This document shows positions 31,194 to 37,175 of a stretch of DNA of 37,175 nt, piece after piece. The position numbers and the translations under genes are program-made. Below the pieces are notes generated by a model. The model did not search any database, had not been told where the DNA came from, and saw only the letters and a list, made by a program, of their open reading frames with translations. Every line of letters starts with the position of its first letter. Positions within the stretch are counted from its first letter, which is position 1. This stretch comes from Clostridia bacterium (GTDB lineage: Bacteria > Bacillota > Clostridia > Oscillospirales > Acutalibacteraceae): NCBI GenBank assembly GCA_017409265.1, contig JAFQSY010000034.1, positions 1-37,175 of the forward strand, read 5' to 3'.

Positions 31194-31463
31194 ATGAATT
31201 GCTGTATTACCGAGCTTCGGTGCAAGGAAGTTATAAACAAATCCAATGGATGCCGACTGGGACTTGTGAGTGATGTTGAAGTCGATTCCTGCTGCGGGAG
31301 AATAACTGCTCTTATAATTTACGGCAGACCGAAATATTGGGGAATTTGCGGGAAAAGAGAGAGAATCCGAATCTGCTGGGAGGATATAGAAGTTATCGGC
31401 AGTGATACAATCCTTGTCTGCAAAGCTCAATGCGAGGATAACGGCAGACGCAGAAACAGATGA
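31194..31463 (+). CDS. ymxH: YlmC/YmxH family PRC-barrel sporulation protein
   Basis: 89 residues. A PRC-barrel fold is indicated by ELRCKEVINKSNGCRLGLVSDVEVD and GRITALIIYG, then RIRICWEDIEVIGSDTILV, the family pattern. YlmC/YmxH proteins are conserved in endospore formers; their function is poorly known. SD AGGGGG precedes ATG 31194. The C-terminus is rich in Arg. The gene is sandwiched between terminators at 31116-31157 and 31464-31500. Expression may therefore depend on read-through of the upstream structured RNA. Confidence 0.85.
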   Translation: MNCCITELRCKEVINKSNGCRLGLVSDVEVDSCCGRITALIIYGRPKYWGICGKRERIRICWEDIEVIGSDTILVCKAQCEDNGRRRNR

Positions 31464-31500
31464 AACAACACCCCGAAACACTATGTTTCGGGGTGTTGTT
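31464..31500. terminator. Bidirectional terminator, 17-bp stem
   Basis: AACAACACCCCGAAACA pairs perfectly with TGTTTCGGGGTGTTGTT around a three-base loop, starting right after the ymxH TGA. It also serves the convergent lipoprotein gene. Confidence 0.9.
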
Positions 31501-31510
31501 GAATTAAGAA

Positions 31511-32422
31511 TTAATACTTGAAGTTTCTGTAGAAGATGTGAGTTGTGCCTGTTGCATTACCGCCGCCTGCTGCTTCGATAACAACGTCGATGTCGAATTC
31601 GACAGTAAGGCTTACAAGGTGGCCTGTTGCAGCATCAATAACAGCTACAACCTTTGCGTTTGAGTAGCTTTCCTCAATAACTGCGCTGCTGAGAACCTCG
31701 CCGATTGCACTGTAGATAACGGGAGCAGTCTTGTGGTCAAAGTAGCTCTTGTCTGCATCGCCGACGCAGATACCGCACTTGTCAATGGGAGCCTTAGTCC
31801 ACTTTTCTGATTTTGAAGCCTTGCTTGTGCCGTCTTTAACTTTAAGAACGATTGTATACTGACCGTTCTTTTCGGTGCAGTTGGCGCTTGTTAAATCGGC
31901 TGCTGTGAGTGAGCTCTTTCTGAGGTAGTGGTGAGGAACATCGCTTTCCCACTGACCCTTTGTAACGTCCATTGTGTATTTGTTTTCAGCGCCGATACCC
32001 ATGAAACTATAAATAAGGTCGCCGAATGTCTTGAGAAGGAAACCGGCATTGAGTGTTTCGTTATCTGTGTAACGCTCTTTGTTGAAGCCAACCTTTGCTG
32101 CGTATGCATCGTTGATTGTCTTGTTGTAAAGAGTGAGGATTTCTTCTGTTGTTGCGGGTGCTGCTGCGATTGCGGGAACGGTTGATTCAGCAACGGTTGT
32201 TTCTTCTGCTGCGGTTGATTCTTCGGTACCGCTTACTGCTTCTGTTGCATCGACAGCATCGCTTGCTGCTTCTGTTACATCTGCAACGGGGTCTGTTTCG
32301 TCGATAACTTCAGCTTCTGTTTCGGGTGCTGCAGTTGTGGTTTCTGCTGTTTCGTTGCCGCCGCATGCTGCGAGGCTGAAAACAAGCATACCTGCGAGGA
32401 TAAGTGCAAGAATTCTTTTCAT
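31511..32422 (-). CDS. Lipoprotein with Thr/Glu/Ala-rich linker, unknown function
   Basis: 303 residues. The signal peptide ends in lipobox LAAC, so C20 is the lipidated residue. Residues about 22-92 are a low-complexity linker of T, E, A, V and D; a folded domain (about 93-303) follows, without a motif I recognise. It contains KNGQYTIVLKVKDG and a late AGGGNATGTTHIFYRNFKY segment. The linker would hold the domain away from the membrane through the cell wall. SD AAGGAG precedes ATG 32422. It is 51 bases downstream of galT on the same strand and may share its transcript. The role is unknown; a substrate-binding or sensing domain is possible. Confidence 0.8.
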   Translation of the reverse strand: MKRILALILAGMLVFSLAACGGNETAETTTAAPETEAEVIDETDPVADVTEAASDAVDATEAVSGTEESTAAEETTVAESTVPAIAAAPATTEEILTLYNKTINDAYAAKVGFNKERYTDNETLNAGFLLKTFGDLIYSFMGIGAENKYTMDVTKGQWESDVPHHYLRKSSLTAADLTSANCTEKNGQYTIVLKVKDGTSKASKSEKWTKAPIDKCGICVGDADKSYFDHKTAPVIYSAIGEVLSSAVIEESYSNAKVVAVIDAATGHLVSLTVEFDIDVVIEAAGGGNATGTTHIFYRNFKY

Positions 32423-32473
32423 TGGGTTTTATCTCCTTTTAGTTATTTTATGCCTTTTGGCATCGTTACCTTA

Positions 32474-33961
32474 TTAAACCGATTCAATGAATCGTATGAA
32501 AGCGGCTTTTCCGCTTTCGTTGCGCTTGAAGACGCCTGCATGCTCAAGAACGGTTGCAAAAACTTTTCCGACTTCTGCATGAATAATATCTGTGATGTTA
32601 TCTGCGTTGATATTACTGTAATTACGGATGAATCCGTCAACCCAATCTGCATGAAGAGCTGTGGATTCATCTGCGTGAAGGTCTTTACCTGCTATGATTG
32701 CGTCTGCAAGAACTTCAAGCTCTTTTTTGAGCCTTGCGGGAAGAACGGCAAGACCCATAACCTCAATAAGACCGATGTTTTCTTTCTTGATGTGATGAAG
32801 CTCTGCGTGGGGATGGTATACTCCCAACGGATGTTCATCGGTTGTTATGTTGTTGCGCAGAACAAGGTCAAGCTCATATTTTTTACCTCTGCGTCTTGCG
32901 ATGGGTGTTATTGTGTTGTGAGGCGTTCCGTTTGTTTCAGCAAAAATGAAGGCACTTTCATCTGTGTATGAACGCCATGATGTAAGGATTTTGTCCGCAA
33001 GCTCAACCAGACTTTCGCGGCTGTCTGACTGAAGTCTGATTGTTGACATCGGCCATTTTACTATACCTGCATCAACATTGTCAAATCCTTTAAAATTAAG
33101 CTTTGTTTCAATAGGTGCACGTTCCATTGCAAACTCAAATCTGCCGCCTTGAAAATGCTCATGGCTTAAAATTGAGCCTCCGACTATCGGTAAATCTGCA
33201 TTTGAACCAATGAAATAGTGGGGGAACAAAGATTCAAATTCAAGAAGTTTTGCAAAAGCGGATTTATCAATTTTCATCGGAGTGTGTTCTCCGTTAAAAA
33301 CGATGCAATGTTCATTGTAATAAACATAGGGCGAATACTGCAGGAACCATCCCGAGTTATTGATTGTTATGGGAATGATTCGGTGGTTTTGTCTTGCCGG
33401 AAAATCAATTCTGCCCGAATATCCCTCGCATTCTCTGCAAAGCTGACACTTCGGATATCCCGACTGCGGTGCGTTCTTTGCAGCTGCAATTGCCTTGGGG
33501 TCTTTTTCGGGCTTTGAAAGGTTGACGGTTATATCCATTGTACCGTAATCGCCGGTATACTTCCACTTGAGGTCTTTTTTTATTCTGTCTCGGCGGATAT
33601 AATTTGTGTCACAGCTGAAATTATAATAATAATCTGTTGCTTTTTCGGGAGATTCAACGTAAAGTGAGCTGAAATTTTCAATAACCAGTGAGGGTCGGGG
33701 CGTAAGCGCACCCATAAGAGCGGTGTCGAAAAGATCTCTGTATGTAATCGAATCTTCGATTATTCCGTTTTCAGCCGCATAGTCGCAGAGCTTATCAAGT
33801 ATTTCGTTGATTTCTCCGTCGGCGGCAGTACAGTCGGAATCGAATGAATTTCTTTTGAGGAGATACATAACTGCATTTGTGCAGTAAACTCTATCGCAGT
33901 CTTCAATAAGCTTGCGGGAAACGGCATAGTTTATCAGAGCTTTGATATATGAGTCTGTCAT
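32474..33961 (-). CDS. galT: UDP-glucose-hexose-1-phosphate uridylyltransferase, type 2 (GalT)
   Basis: 495 residues, the length of the Firmicutes type 2 enzyme rather than the shorter E. coli-type GalT. Segments include KIDKSAFAKLLEFESLFPHYFIGSNADLPIVGGSILSHEHFQGG, which carries the HEHFQGG of the type, LRNNITTDEHPLGVYHPHAELHHIKKENIGLIEVMG and the N-terminal YIKALINYAV. It transfers UMP to galactose-1-phosphate in the Leloir pathway. No galK or galE is nearby. ATG 33961 has AAAGG about 12 bases upstream. The promoter is at 33995-34023. Confidence 0.94.
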   Translation of the reverse strand: MTDSYIKALINYAVSRKLIEDCDRVYCTNAVMYLLKRNSFDSDCTAADGEINEILDKLCDYAAENGIIEDSITYRDLFDTALMGALTPRPSLVIENFSSLYVESPEKATDYYYNFSCDTNYIRRDRIKKDLKWKYTGDYGTMDITVNLSKPEKDPKAIAAAKNAPQSGYPKCQLCRECEGYSGRIDFPARQNHRIIPITINNSGWFLQYSPYVYYNEHCIVFNGEHTPMKIDKSAFAKLLEFESLFPHYFIGSNADLPIVGGSILSHEHFQGGRFEFAMERAPIETKLNFKGFDNVDAGIVKWPMSTIRLQSDSRESLVELADKILTSWRSYTDESAFIFAETNGTPHNTITPIARRRGKKYELDLVLRNNITTDEHPLGVYHPHAELHHIKKENIGLIEVMGLAVLPARLKKELEVLADAIIAGKDLHADESTALHADWVDGFIRNYSNINADNITDIIHAEVGKVFATVLEHAGVFKRNESGKAAFIRFIESV

Positions 33962-33994
33962 AAAATCATCTGCCTTTAAATCGTTAATAATTTA

Positions 33995-34023
33995 ATTATA
34001 CACGTTTACAATGCTGTATGCAA
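33995..34023 (-). promoter_or_regulatory. Promoter of galT
   Basis: On the minus strand TTGCAT (34023-34018), 17 bases, TATAAT (34000-33995). Confidence 0.75.
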
Positions 34024-34082
34024 GAGTCATGTTAAATATTTATTCGTTTTTTGCGATTAATAAATTTTTTCTCGTTTAGATA

Positions 34083-34111
34083 TTTACATTTTATATTTCA
34101 TATGTTAAAAT
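34083..34111 (+). promoter_or_regulatory. Promoter of the yerC-like operon
   Basis: TTTACA (34083-34088), 17 bases, TAAAAT (34106-34111), divergent from the galT promoter. Confidence 0.65.
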
Positions 34112-34152
34112 ATTAAAGCGTGAAAGTATTCTGAAAGGAAGGCATTCCCATT

Positions 34153-34440
34153 ATGGATAATAAAATAAAAGACAAGAATGTAGATTTTCTTTTTGAGGCG
34201 ATTCTGAATCTTCAGACTCTTGAAGAGTGCTATGATTTTTTTGAGGACCTCTGTACTGTTCCCGAAATAAAAGCAATCTCGCAGAGAATCGTTGTTGCAA
34301 AAATGCTCCGCGATAAAAAAGTTTACAGCGATATTGTCGCCGAAACAGGTGCAAGTACCGCAACCATCAGCAGAGTCAACCGTTCTCTTCAGTATGGCTG
34401 CAACGGCTATGAAGAGATATTCAAGAGGATGGAAAAATAA
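34153..34440 (+). CDS. YerC/YecD family TrpR-like regulator
   Basis: 95 residues, full length. The single TrpR-like helical domain includes TLEECYDFFEDLCTVPEIKAISQRI, then MLRDKKVYSDIVAETGASTATISRVNRSLQYG, a helix-turn-helix with the STATISRVNR recognition helix. By analogy with TrpR it is a small dimeric DNA-binding repressor, but the ligand and target of YerC proteins are not known to me. SD AAGGAAGG precedes ATG. The methyltransferase ATG follows its stop directly, so the genes are coupled. Confidence 0.92.
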   Translation: MDNKIKDKNVDFLFEAILNLQTLEECYDFFEDLCTVPEIKAISQRIVVAKMLRDKKVYSDIVAETGASTATISRVNRSLQYGCNGYEEIFKRMEK

Positions 34441-35181
34441 ATGCCATATGATGATTTTTCCCGTTTTTATGACAGACTGACAGATAACGTTGAGTATGAG
34501 AAGCGTGCAGATTATTTTTGCAGGCTTCTTTCAATGTGCGGATTAACCGAAGGTATTCTGCTTGACCTCGGCTGCGGTACGGGCAGTATGTCTGTTGAAA
34601 TGGCAAAGAAGGGCTTTGATGTTATCGGTGTTGACAGCAGCATCGGTATGCTCAATGCAGCCAGACAGAAGACTTTTGAAAGCGGAGTGCAGGTGCTTCT
34701 TCTTAATCAAAGTATGCAGGAAATTGACCTTTATGGAACCGTTGACTGTGCAATATGCGTTCTTGACGGAATAAATCACCTTTCTGACGAAGAAGAGGTT
34801 AAGGCAGCGTTCGGAAGAATTTCGCTTTTTATGAATAAAGGCGGAGCATTCGCTTTTGATGTCAATACAATATATAAACATAAAAATATACTTGCCGATA
34901 ATTCGTTTGTATATGATTGTGATGACTTTTTCTGTGCATGGCAAAACAATTATAATCCCGACGATAACAGCGTTGATATCACTCTTGATTTTTTTGAAGA
35001 AGAGGAAGGCGTTTATTATCGCAGTGGAGAATCTTTCAGCGAGCAGGCATATGAACTTCCCGAAATATTGGAATGGCTTGAGCAGGCAGGTTTTGAGGTT
35101 ATCGGAATTTATGATGATATGACAACCGAAAGTGTTAAGCCCGACACTCAAAGGGCAGTATTTTTAGCGAAAAAGAAGTGA
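34441..35181 (+). CDS. Class I SAM-dependent methyltransferase
   Basis: 246 residues. A methyltransferase-25 fold with SAM motif I LLDLGCGTGSMS (about residues 40-51), motif II VIGVDSSIGML and a motif IV-like DCAICVLDGINHLSD. The N-terminal YDDFSRFYDRLTDNVEYEKRADYF is typical of the group often placed beside YerC. The methyl acceptor is unknown; small-molecule or nucleic acid substrates are both possible. The start is immediately after the yerC-like stop. The hslO gene follows after 7 bases. Confidence 0.88.
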   Translation: MPYDDFSRFYDRLTDNVEYEKRADYFCRLLSMCGLTEGILLDLGCGTGSMSVEMAKKGFDVIGVDSSIGMLNAARQKTFESGVQVLLLNQSMQEIDLYGTVDCAICVLDGINHLSDEEEVKAAFGRISLFMNKGGAFAFDVNTIYKHKNILADNSFVYDCDDFFCAWQNNYNPDDNSVDITLDFFEEEEGVYYRSGESFSEQAYELPEILEWLEQAGFEVIGIYDDMTTESVKPDTQRAVFLAKKK

Positions 35182-35188
35182 GAAAATT

Positions 35189-36058
35189 ATGAGTGAACTT
35201 GTAAGAATGATTTCAACTGACGGCACATTGACCGTCATTGCGGCAGAAACAACCGATATTGTTAAAAAAATGAAAAGGATTCATCGGACATCTCCTATAG
35301 CATCCGTGGCATTGGGCAGACTTATAACAGCTGCTTCAATGATGGGAGCTGTTCTTAAGGGTAAGGATAATACCATAACGCTGCGAATTAACGGCGGAGG
35401 CCCTGCCGGTTCTCTTATTGGTGTTTCGGACAGCGAAGGCAATGTCAGAGGTTATGTTTCAAATCCCGCTGTTGAAGATATGATAAATGATAAGGGTAGG
35501 CTTGACATCGGCGGTGCGGTCGGAAAAGAAGGAACACTTACCGTTATGAAGGATCTCGGAATGAAAGAGCCGTATATCGGTCAAATTCCTCTTGTTTCGG
35601 GCGAAATTGCAGAGGATATAACAAGCTATTTTGCAATCAGTGAACAGTTACCAAGCGTTTGTGCTCTCGGAGTTTCTCTTAAAAAGAGTTCTGCAATTGA
35701 GGTTGCGGGCGGATTTATAATTCAGCTTCTTCCCACCGCAATGGATGACACAATAGATAAGGTGGAAGAATGCCTCAAGGGCCTTGAACCCATAACAAAA
35801 ATGCTATCAGACGGAATGACCGCAGAGGAAATCTGCCGCCATGTGCTTAAGGGCTTTGAACTTGAAATCCTTGATACATCAAATCCTGAATATAAATGTA
35901 ATTGTTCAAAAGAAAGAACTGCAAAAGCGCTTCTGACTCTTGGAAAAGAAGAGCTTCTTGATATGGCAAATGACCCTCAAACAGAGGTTTCATGCCATTT
36001 CTGTGATAAAAAATATGTATTTACTCCCGAGGAAATCAAGGTATTGGCAGATAAATAA
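35189..36058 (+). CDS. hslO: Redox-regulated chaperone Hsp33
   Basis: 289 residues. The N-terminal domain has GRLITAASMMGAVLKGKDNTITLRINGGGPAG, typical of Hsp33. The zinc-binding redox switch at the C-terminus has CNCSKE (CxC) and VSCHFCDKKY (CxxC). Under oxidative unfolding the cysteines form disulfides and the protein holds aggregation-prone clients in the cytoplasm. SD AGTGAGAA-like bases precede ATG 35189. It is within a four-gene plus-strand operon with the yerC-like gene, the methyltransferase and the IolB-like gene. Confidence 0.97.
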   Translation: MSELVRMISTDGTLTVIAAETTDIVKKMKRIHRTSPIASVALGRLITAASMMGAVLKGKDNTITLRINGGGPAGSLIGVSDSEGNVRGYVSNPAVEDMINDKGRLDIGGAVGKEGTLTVMKDLGMKEPYIGQIPLVSGEIAEDITSYFAISEQLPSVCALGVSLKKSSAIEVAGGFIIQLLPTAMDDTIDKVEECLKGLEPITKMLSDGMTAEEICRHVLKGFELEILDTSNPEYKCNCSKERTAKALLTLGKEELLDMANDPQTEVSCHFCDKKYVFTPEEIKVLADK

Positions 36059-36075
36059 TAAAGGAGTTTTTGATT

Positions 36076-36861
36076 ATGGGAAAGCTATTCGGTTATCCCG
36101 AATTTGATGCAACCGGTGAAGAGATTCTTTGCACCTATGATAATGATTACAGCGAAATGCTTATGGATGTGCGTGTTTACCGCATGAAGGCAGGGGATGA
36201 GAGAAAGTTCTGCCGTGCAGGTGAAGAAACCGCAATTCTTCTTCTTTCGGGTAAGATAACTTACAAGTGGAATGATAATGCGGAAACTGTCGGCCGTGAA
36301 AGTGTGTTTACGGAAGGACCGTATGCCCTTCACGTTTGTGCGGATTCCGATGTTGCCGTAAAAGCGGAAGAGGATTCCGAAATCCTTGTTCAGTGTACTT
36401 ATAATGACGAAGTGTTTGATGCGAAACTTTATGTGCCCGAAGATGCACCGTGGGGTTATTCCTGTGTGGGTAAATTCGGTAATGTTGCAAAGCGCCGTGT
36501 CAATACTATAATAGATAAGGAAATTGCGCCTTATTCAAACATGGTTCTCGGCGAGGTTCTGAATGACAGAGGAAATTGGTCGGGATATCTTCCTCACAGA
36601 CATCCGCAGCCCGAATGCTATTATTTTAAGTTTGACAGACCCGAGGGCTTTGGTGCAAGTTTTGTTGGTGATGAGGTTTTCAAAAGTGTTGATAACAGTT
36701 TTTCGGCAATTCCCGGCGGTGCACTTCATCCCCAATCGGTTGCCCCCGGATTTCAGATGTATACCTGCTGGATGATTCGCCATCTTGACGGTGACCCTTG
36801 GCTTCAGACTACCCGTAATGAAGATGAAAAATATATCTGGCTTCATGAAGCTGAATTCTGA
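36076..36861 (+). CDS. KduI/IolB family isomerase (5-deoxy-glucuronate isomerase-like)
   Basis: 261 residues. A double cupin with zinc-site segment LPHRHPQPECYYFKFDRPEG (His, His, Glu ligands) and SFSAIPGGALHPQSVAPGFQMYTCWMIRHL matches IolB, which isomerises 5-deoxy-glucuronate to 5-dehydro-2-deoxy-gluconate in inositol breakdown. No other iol cluster gene is in the window, so iolB is not claimed as a symbol. ATG 36076 with AAGGAG 9 bases upstream is chosen over an in-frame TTG at 36070. It lies 17 bases after hslO, probably in the same transcript. A distinct carbohydrate acid isomerase is possible. Confidence 0.88.
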   Translation: MGKLFGYPEFDATGEEILCTYDNDYSEMLMDVRVYRMKAGDERKFCRAGEETAILLLSGKITYKWNDNAETVGRESVFTEGPYALHVCADSDVAVKAEEDSEILVQCTYNDEVFDAKLYVPEDAPWGYSCVGKFGNVAKRRVNTIIDKEIAPYSNMVLGEVLNDRGNWSGYLPHRHPQPECYYFKFDRPEGFGASFVGDEVFKSVDNSFSAIPGGALHPQSVAPGFQMYTCWMIRHLDGDPWLQTTRNEDEKYIWLHEAEF

Positions 36862-36981
36862 TTTACTGAAGGTCAAGCAGTAGTTTCATGAGGTTTTCAA
36901 CGTGTTAAGTTGTCGCAAAATTGTTCGCAAAAAGAAATAAAAAATAATTTAAAAAAATTTGAAATTTTTTTTAAAAAAGGG

Positions 36982-37010
36982 TTGACAATTCCGAAAAAGT
37001 AGTGTATTAT
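36982..37010 (+). promoter_or_regulatory. tRNA operon promoter
   Basis: TTGACA (36982-36987), 17 bases, TATTAT (37005-37010). Bases 36862-36981 hold no gene: a few non-repetitive bases and an A/T-only stretch upstream of this promoter that could act as an UP element. Confidence 0.88.
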
Positions 37011-37016
37011 AACGTA

Positions 37017-37037
37017 CGTCGCTTGACGAAAGCGACG
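37017..37037 (+). other. Leader hairpin before tRNA-Val
   Basis: CGTCGCTT (37017-37024) pairs perfectly with AAGCGACG (37030-37037) around GACGA. It sits in the expected transcript leader, eight bases before the tRNA, and may be a processing or stability element. Confidence 0.55.
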
Positions 37038-37044
37038 CCAACGT

Positions 37045-37120
37045 GGGAGCATAGCTCAGCTGGGAGAGCATCTGCCTTACAAGCAGAGGGTCACAGGTTC
37101 GAGCCCTGTTGTTCCCACCA
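37045..37120 (+). tRNA. tRNA-Val (anticodon UAC)
   Basis: A 76-base cloverleaf: acceptor GGGAGCA/TGTTCCC with discriminator A, D-arm AGCTCAGCTGGGAGAGC, anticodon stem TCTGC/GCAGA with loop CTTACAA, T-arm ACAGG-TTCGAGC-CCTGT, and an encoded CCA end. Confidence 0.96.
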
Positions 37121-37123
37121 TTT

Positions 37124-37175
37124 GGCCCGGTAGTTCAGCTGGTTAGAACGCTAGCCTGTCACGCTAGAGGTCGAC
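37124..37175 (+). tRNA. tRNA-Asp (anticodon GUC), 5' part
   Basis: Starts GGCCCGGTAGTTCAG; the D-arm is followed by anticodon stem CTAGC/GCTAG with loop CTGTCAC. The window ends in the variable/T-arm region at GGTCGAC, so about 25 bases are missing. Confidence 0.93.

Noticed and set aside
32451-32464. Small hairpin TGCC-TTTT-GGCA between galT and the lipoprotein
   Set aside because: Too short and lacks a T tract on the minus strand to be called a terminator.

Overview
The window looks like a chromosomal contig of a low-to-moderate GC, endospore-lineage Clostridia bacterium, probably a gut-type Ruminococcaceae/Oscillospiraceae relative. The evidence is a YmxH-type PRC-barrel protein, an IspH-ribosomal protein S1 fusion ORF, type 2 GalT, a YerC/YecD TrpR-like regulator, clostridial-style promoters and strong Shine-Dalgarno (SD) sites, and genes for fucosidase, alpha-glucosidase, GH5 and lipase. 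It opens inside the 3' end of a 23S rRNA and closes inside a tRNA-Asp. Both ends are repeat-type sequences, so this is probably a whole assembly contig cut at repeats. I see no phage, transposase, integrase or CRISPR.

Layout. 1-240: 23S 3' end and terminator, with no 5S gene after it. 320-1250: a membrane protein plus tiny XRE regulator pair with its own promoter and dyad. 1266-5115 (minus): an oxidoreductase / PHP phosphoesterase / GPH sugar symporter operon. 5257-5502: a small membrane protein. 5586-8681 (plus): a TIM-barrel isomerase, nrdR with a NrdR box, a lipoprotein, a small secreted protein behind a perfect consensus promoter, and a ProX-like tRNA editing protein. 8678-11555 (minus): GH95 alpha-L-fucosidase and a HAD phosphatase. 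11714-17182 (plus): RpiR regulator, flavoprotein, cmk, plsC and ispH-rpsA, all overlapping or abutting. 17258-21647: a DMT transporter with an apparent ATA start, an S8 protease and a GH13 alpha-glucosidase. 21702-24489 (minus): PrsA-like foldase and a pseudouridine synthase. Then come radC, a GH5 enzyme (minus), Fe-ADH, a secreted lipase and an unknown secreted protein.

The most unusual part is 30600-31200. It has two perfect inverted repeats, a good promoter, a 44-codon ORF, and then a compact RNA fold: a 7-bp closing helix or pseudoknot around two long hairpins, followed by a canonical terminator just upstream of ymxH. I do not recognise it as a known riboswitch or ncRNA class. It is the best candidate here for something undescribed.

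31511-33961 (minus) holds galT and a lipoprotein. 34153-36861 (plus) holds yerC-like, methyltransferase, hslO and an iolB-like gene. The window ends with a tRNA operon (Val-UAC, Asp-GUC) behind a near-consensus promoter.

Working picture: the cell imports glycans or glycosides and processes them inside the cell (GH95, GH13 and GH5 lack signal peptides), while secreting a protease, a lipase and several small proteins of unknown role. Function calls rest on motif recognition in the translated sequence; no database search was run.
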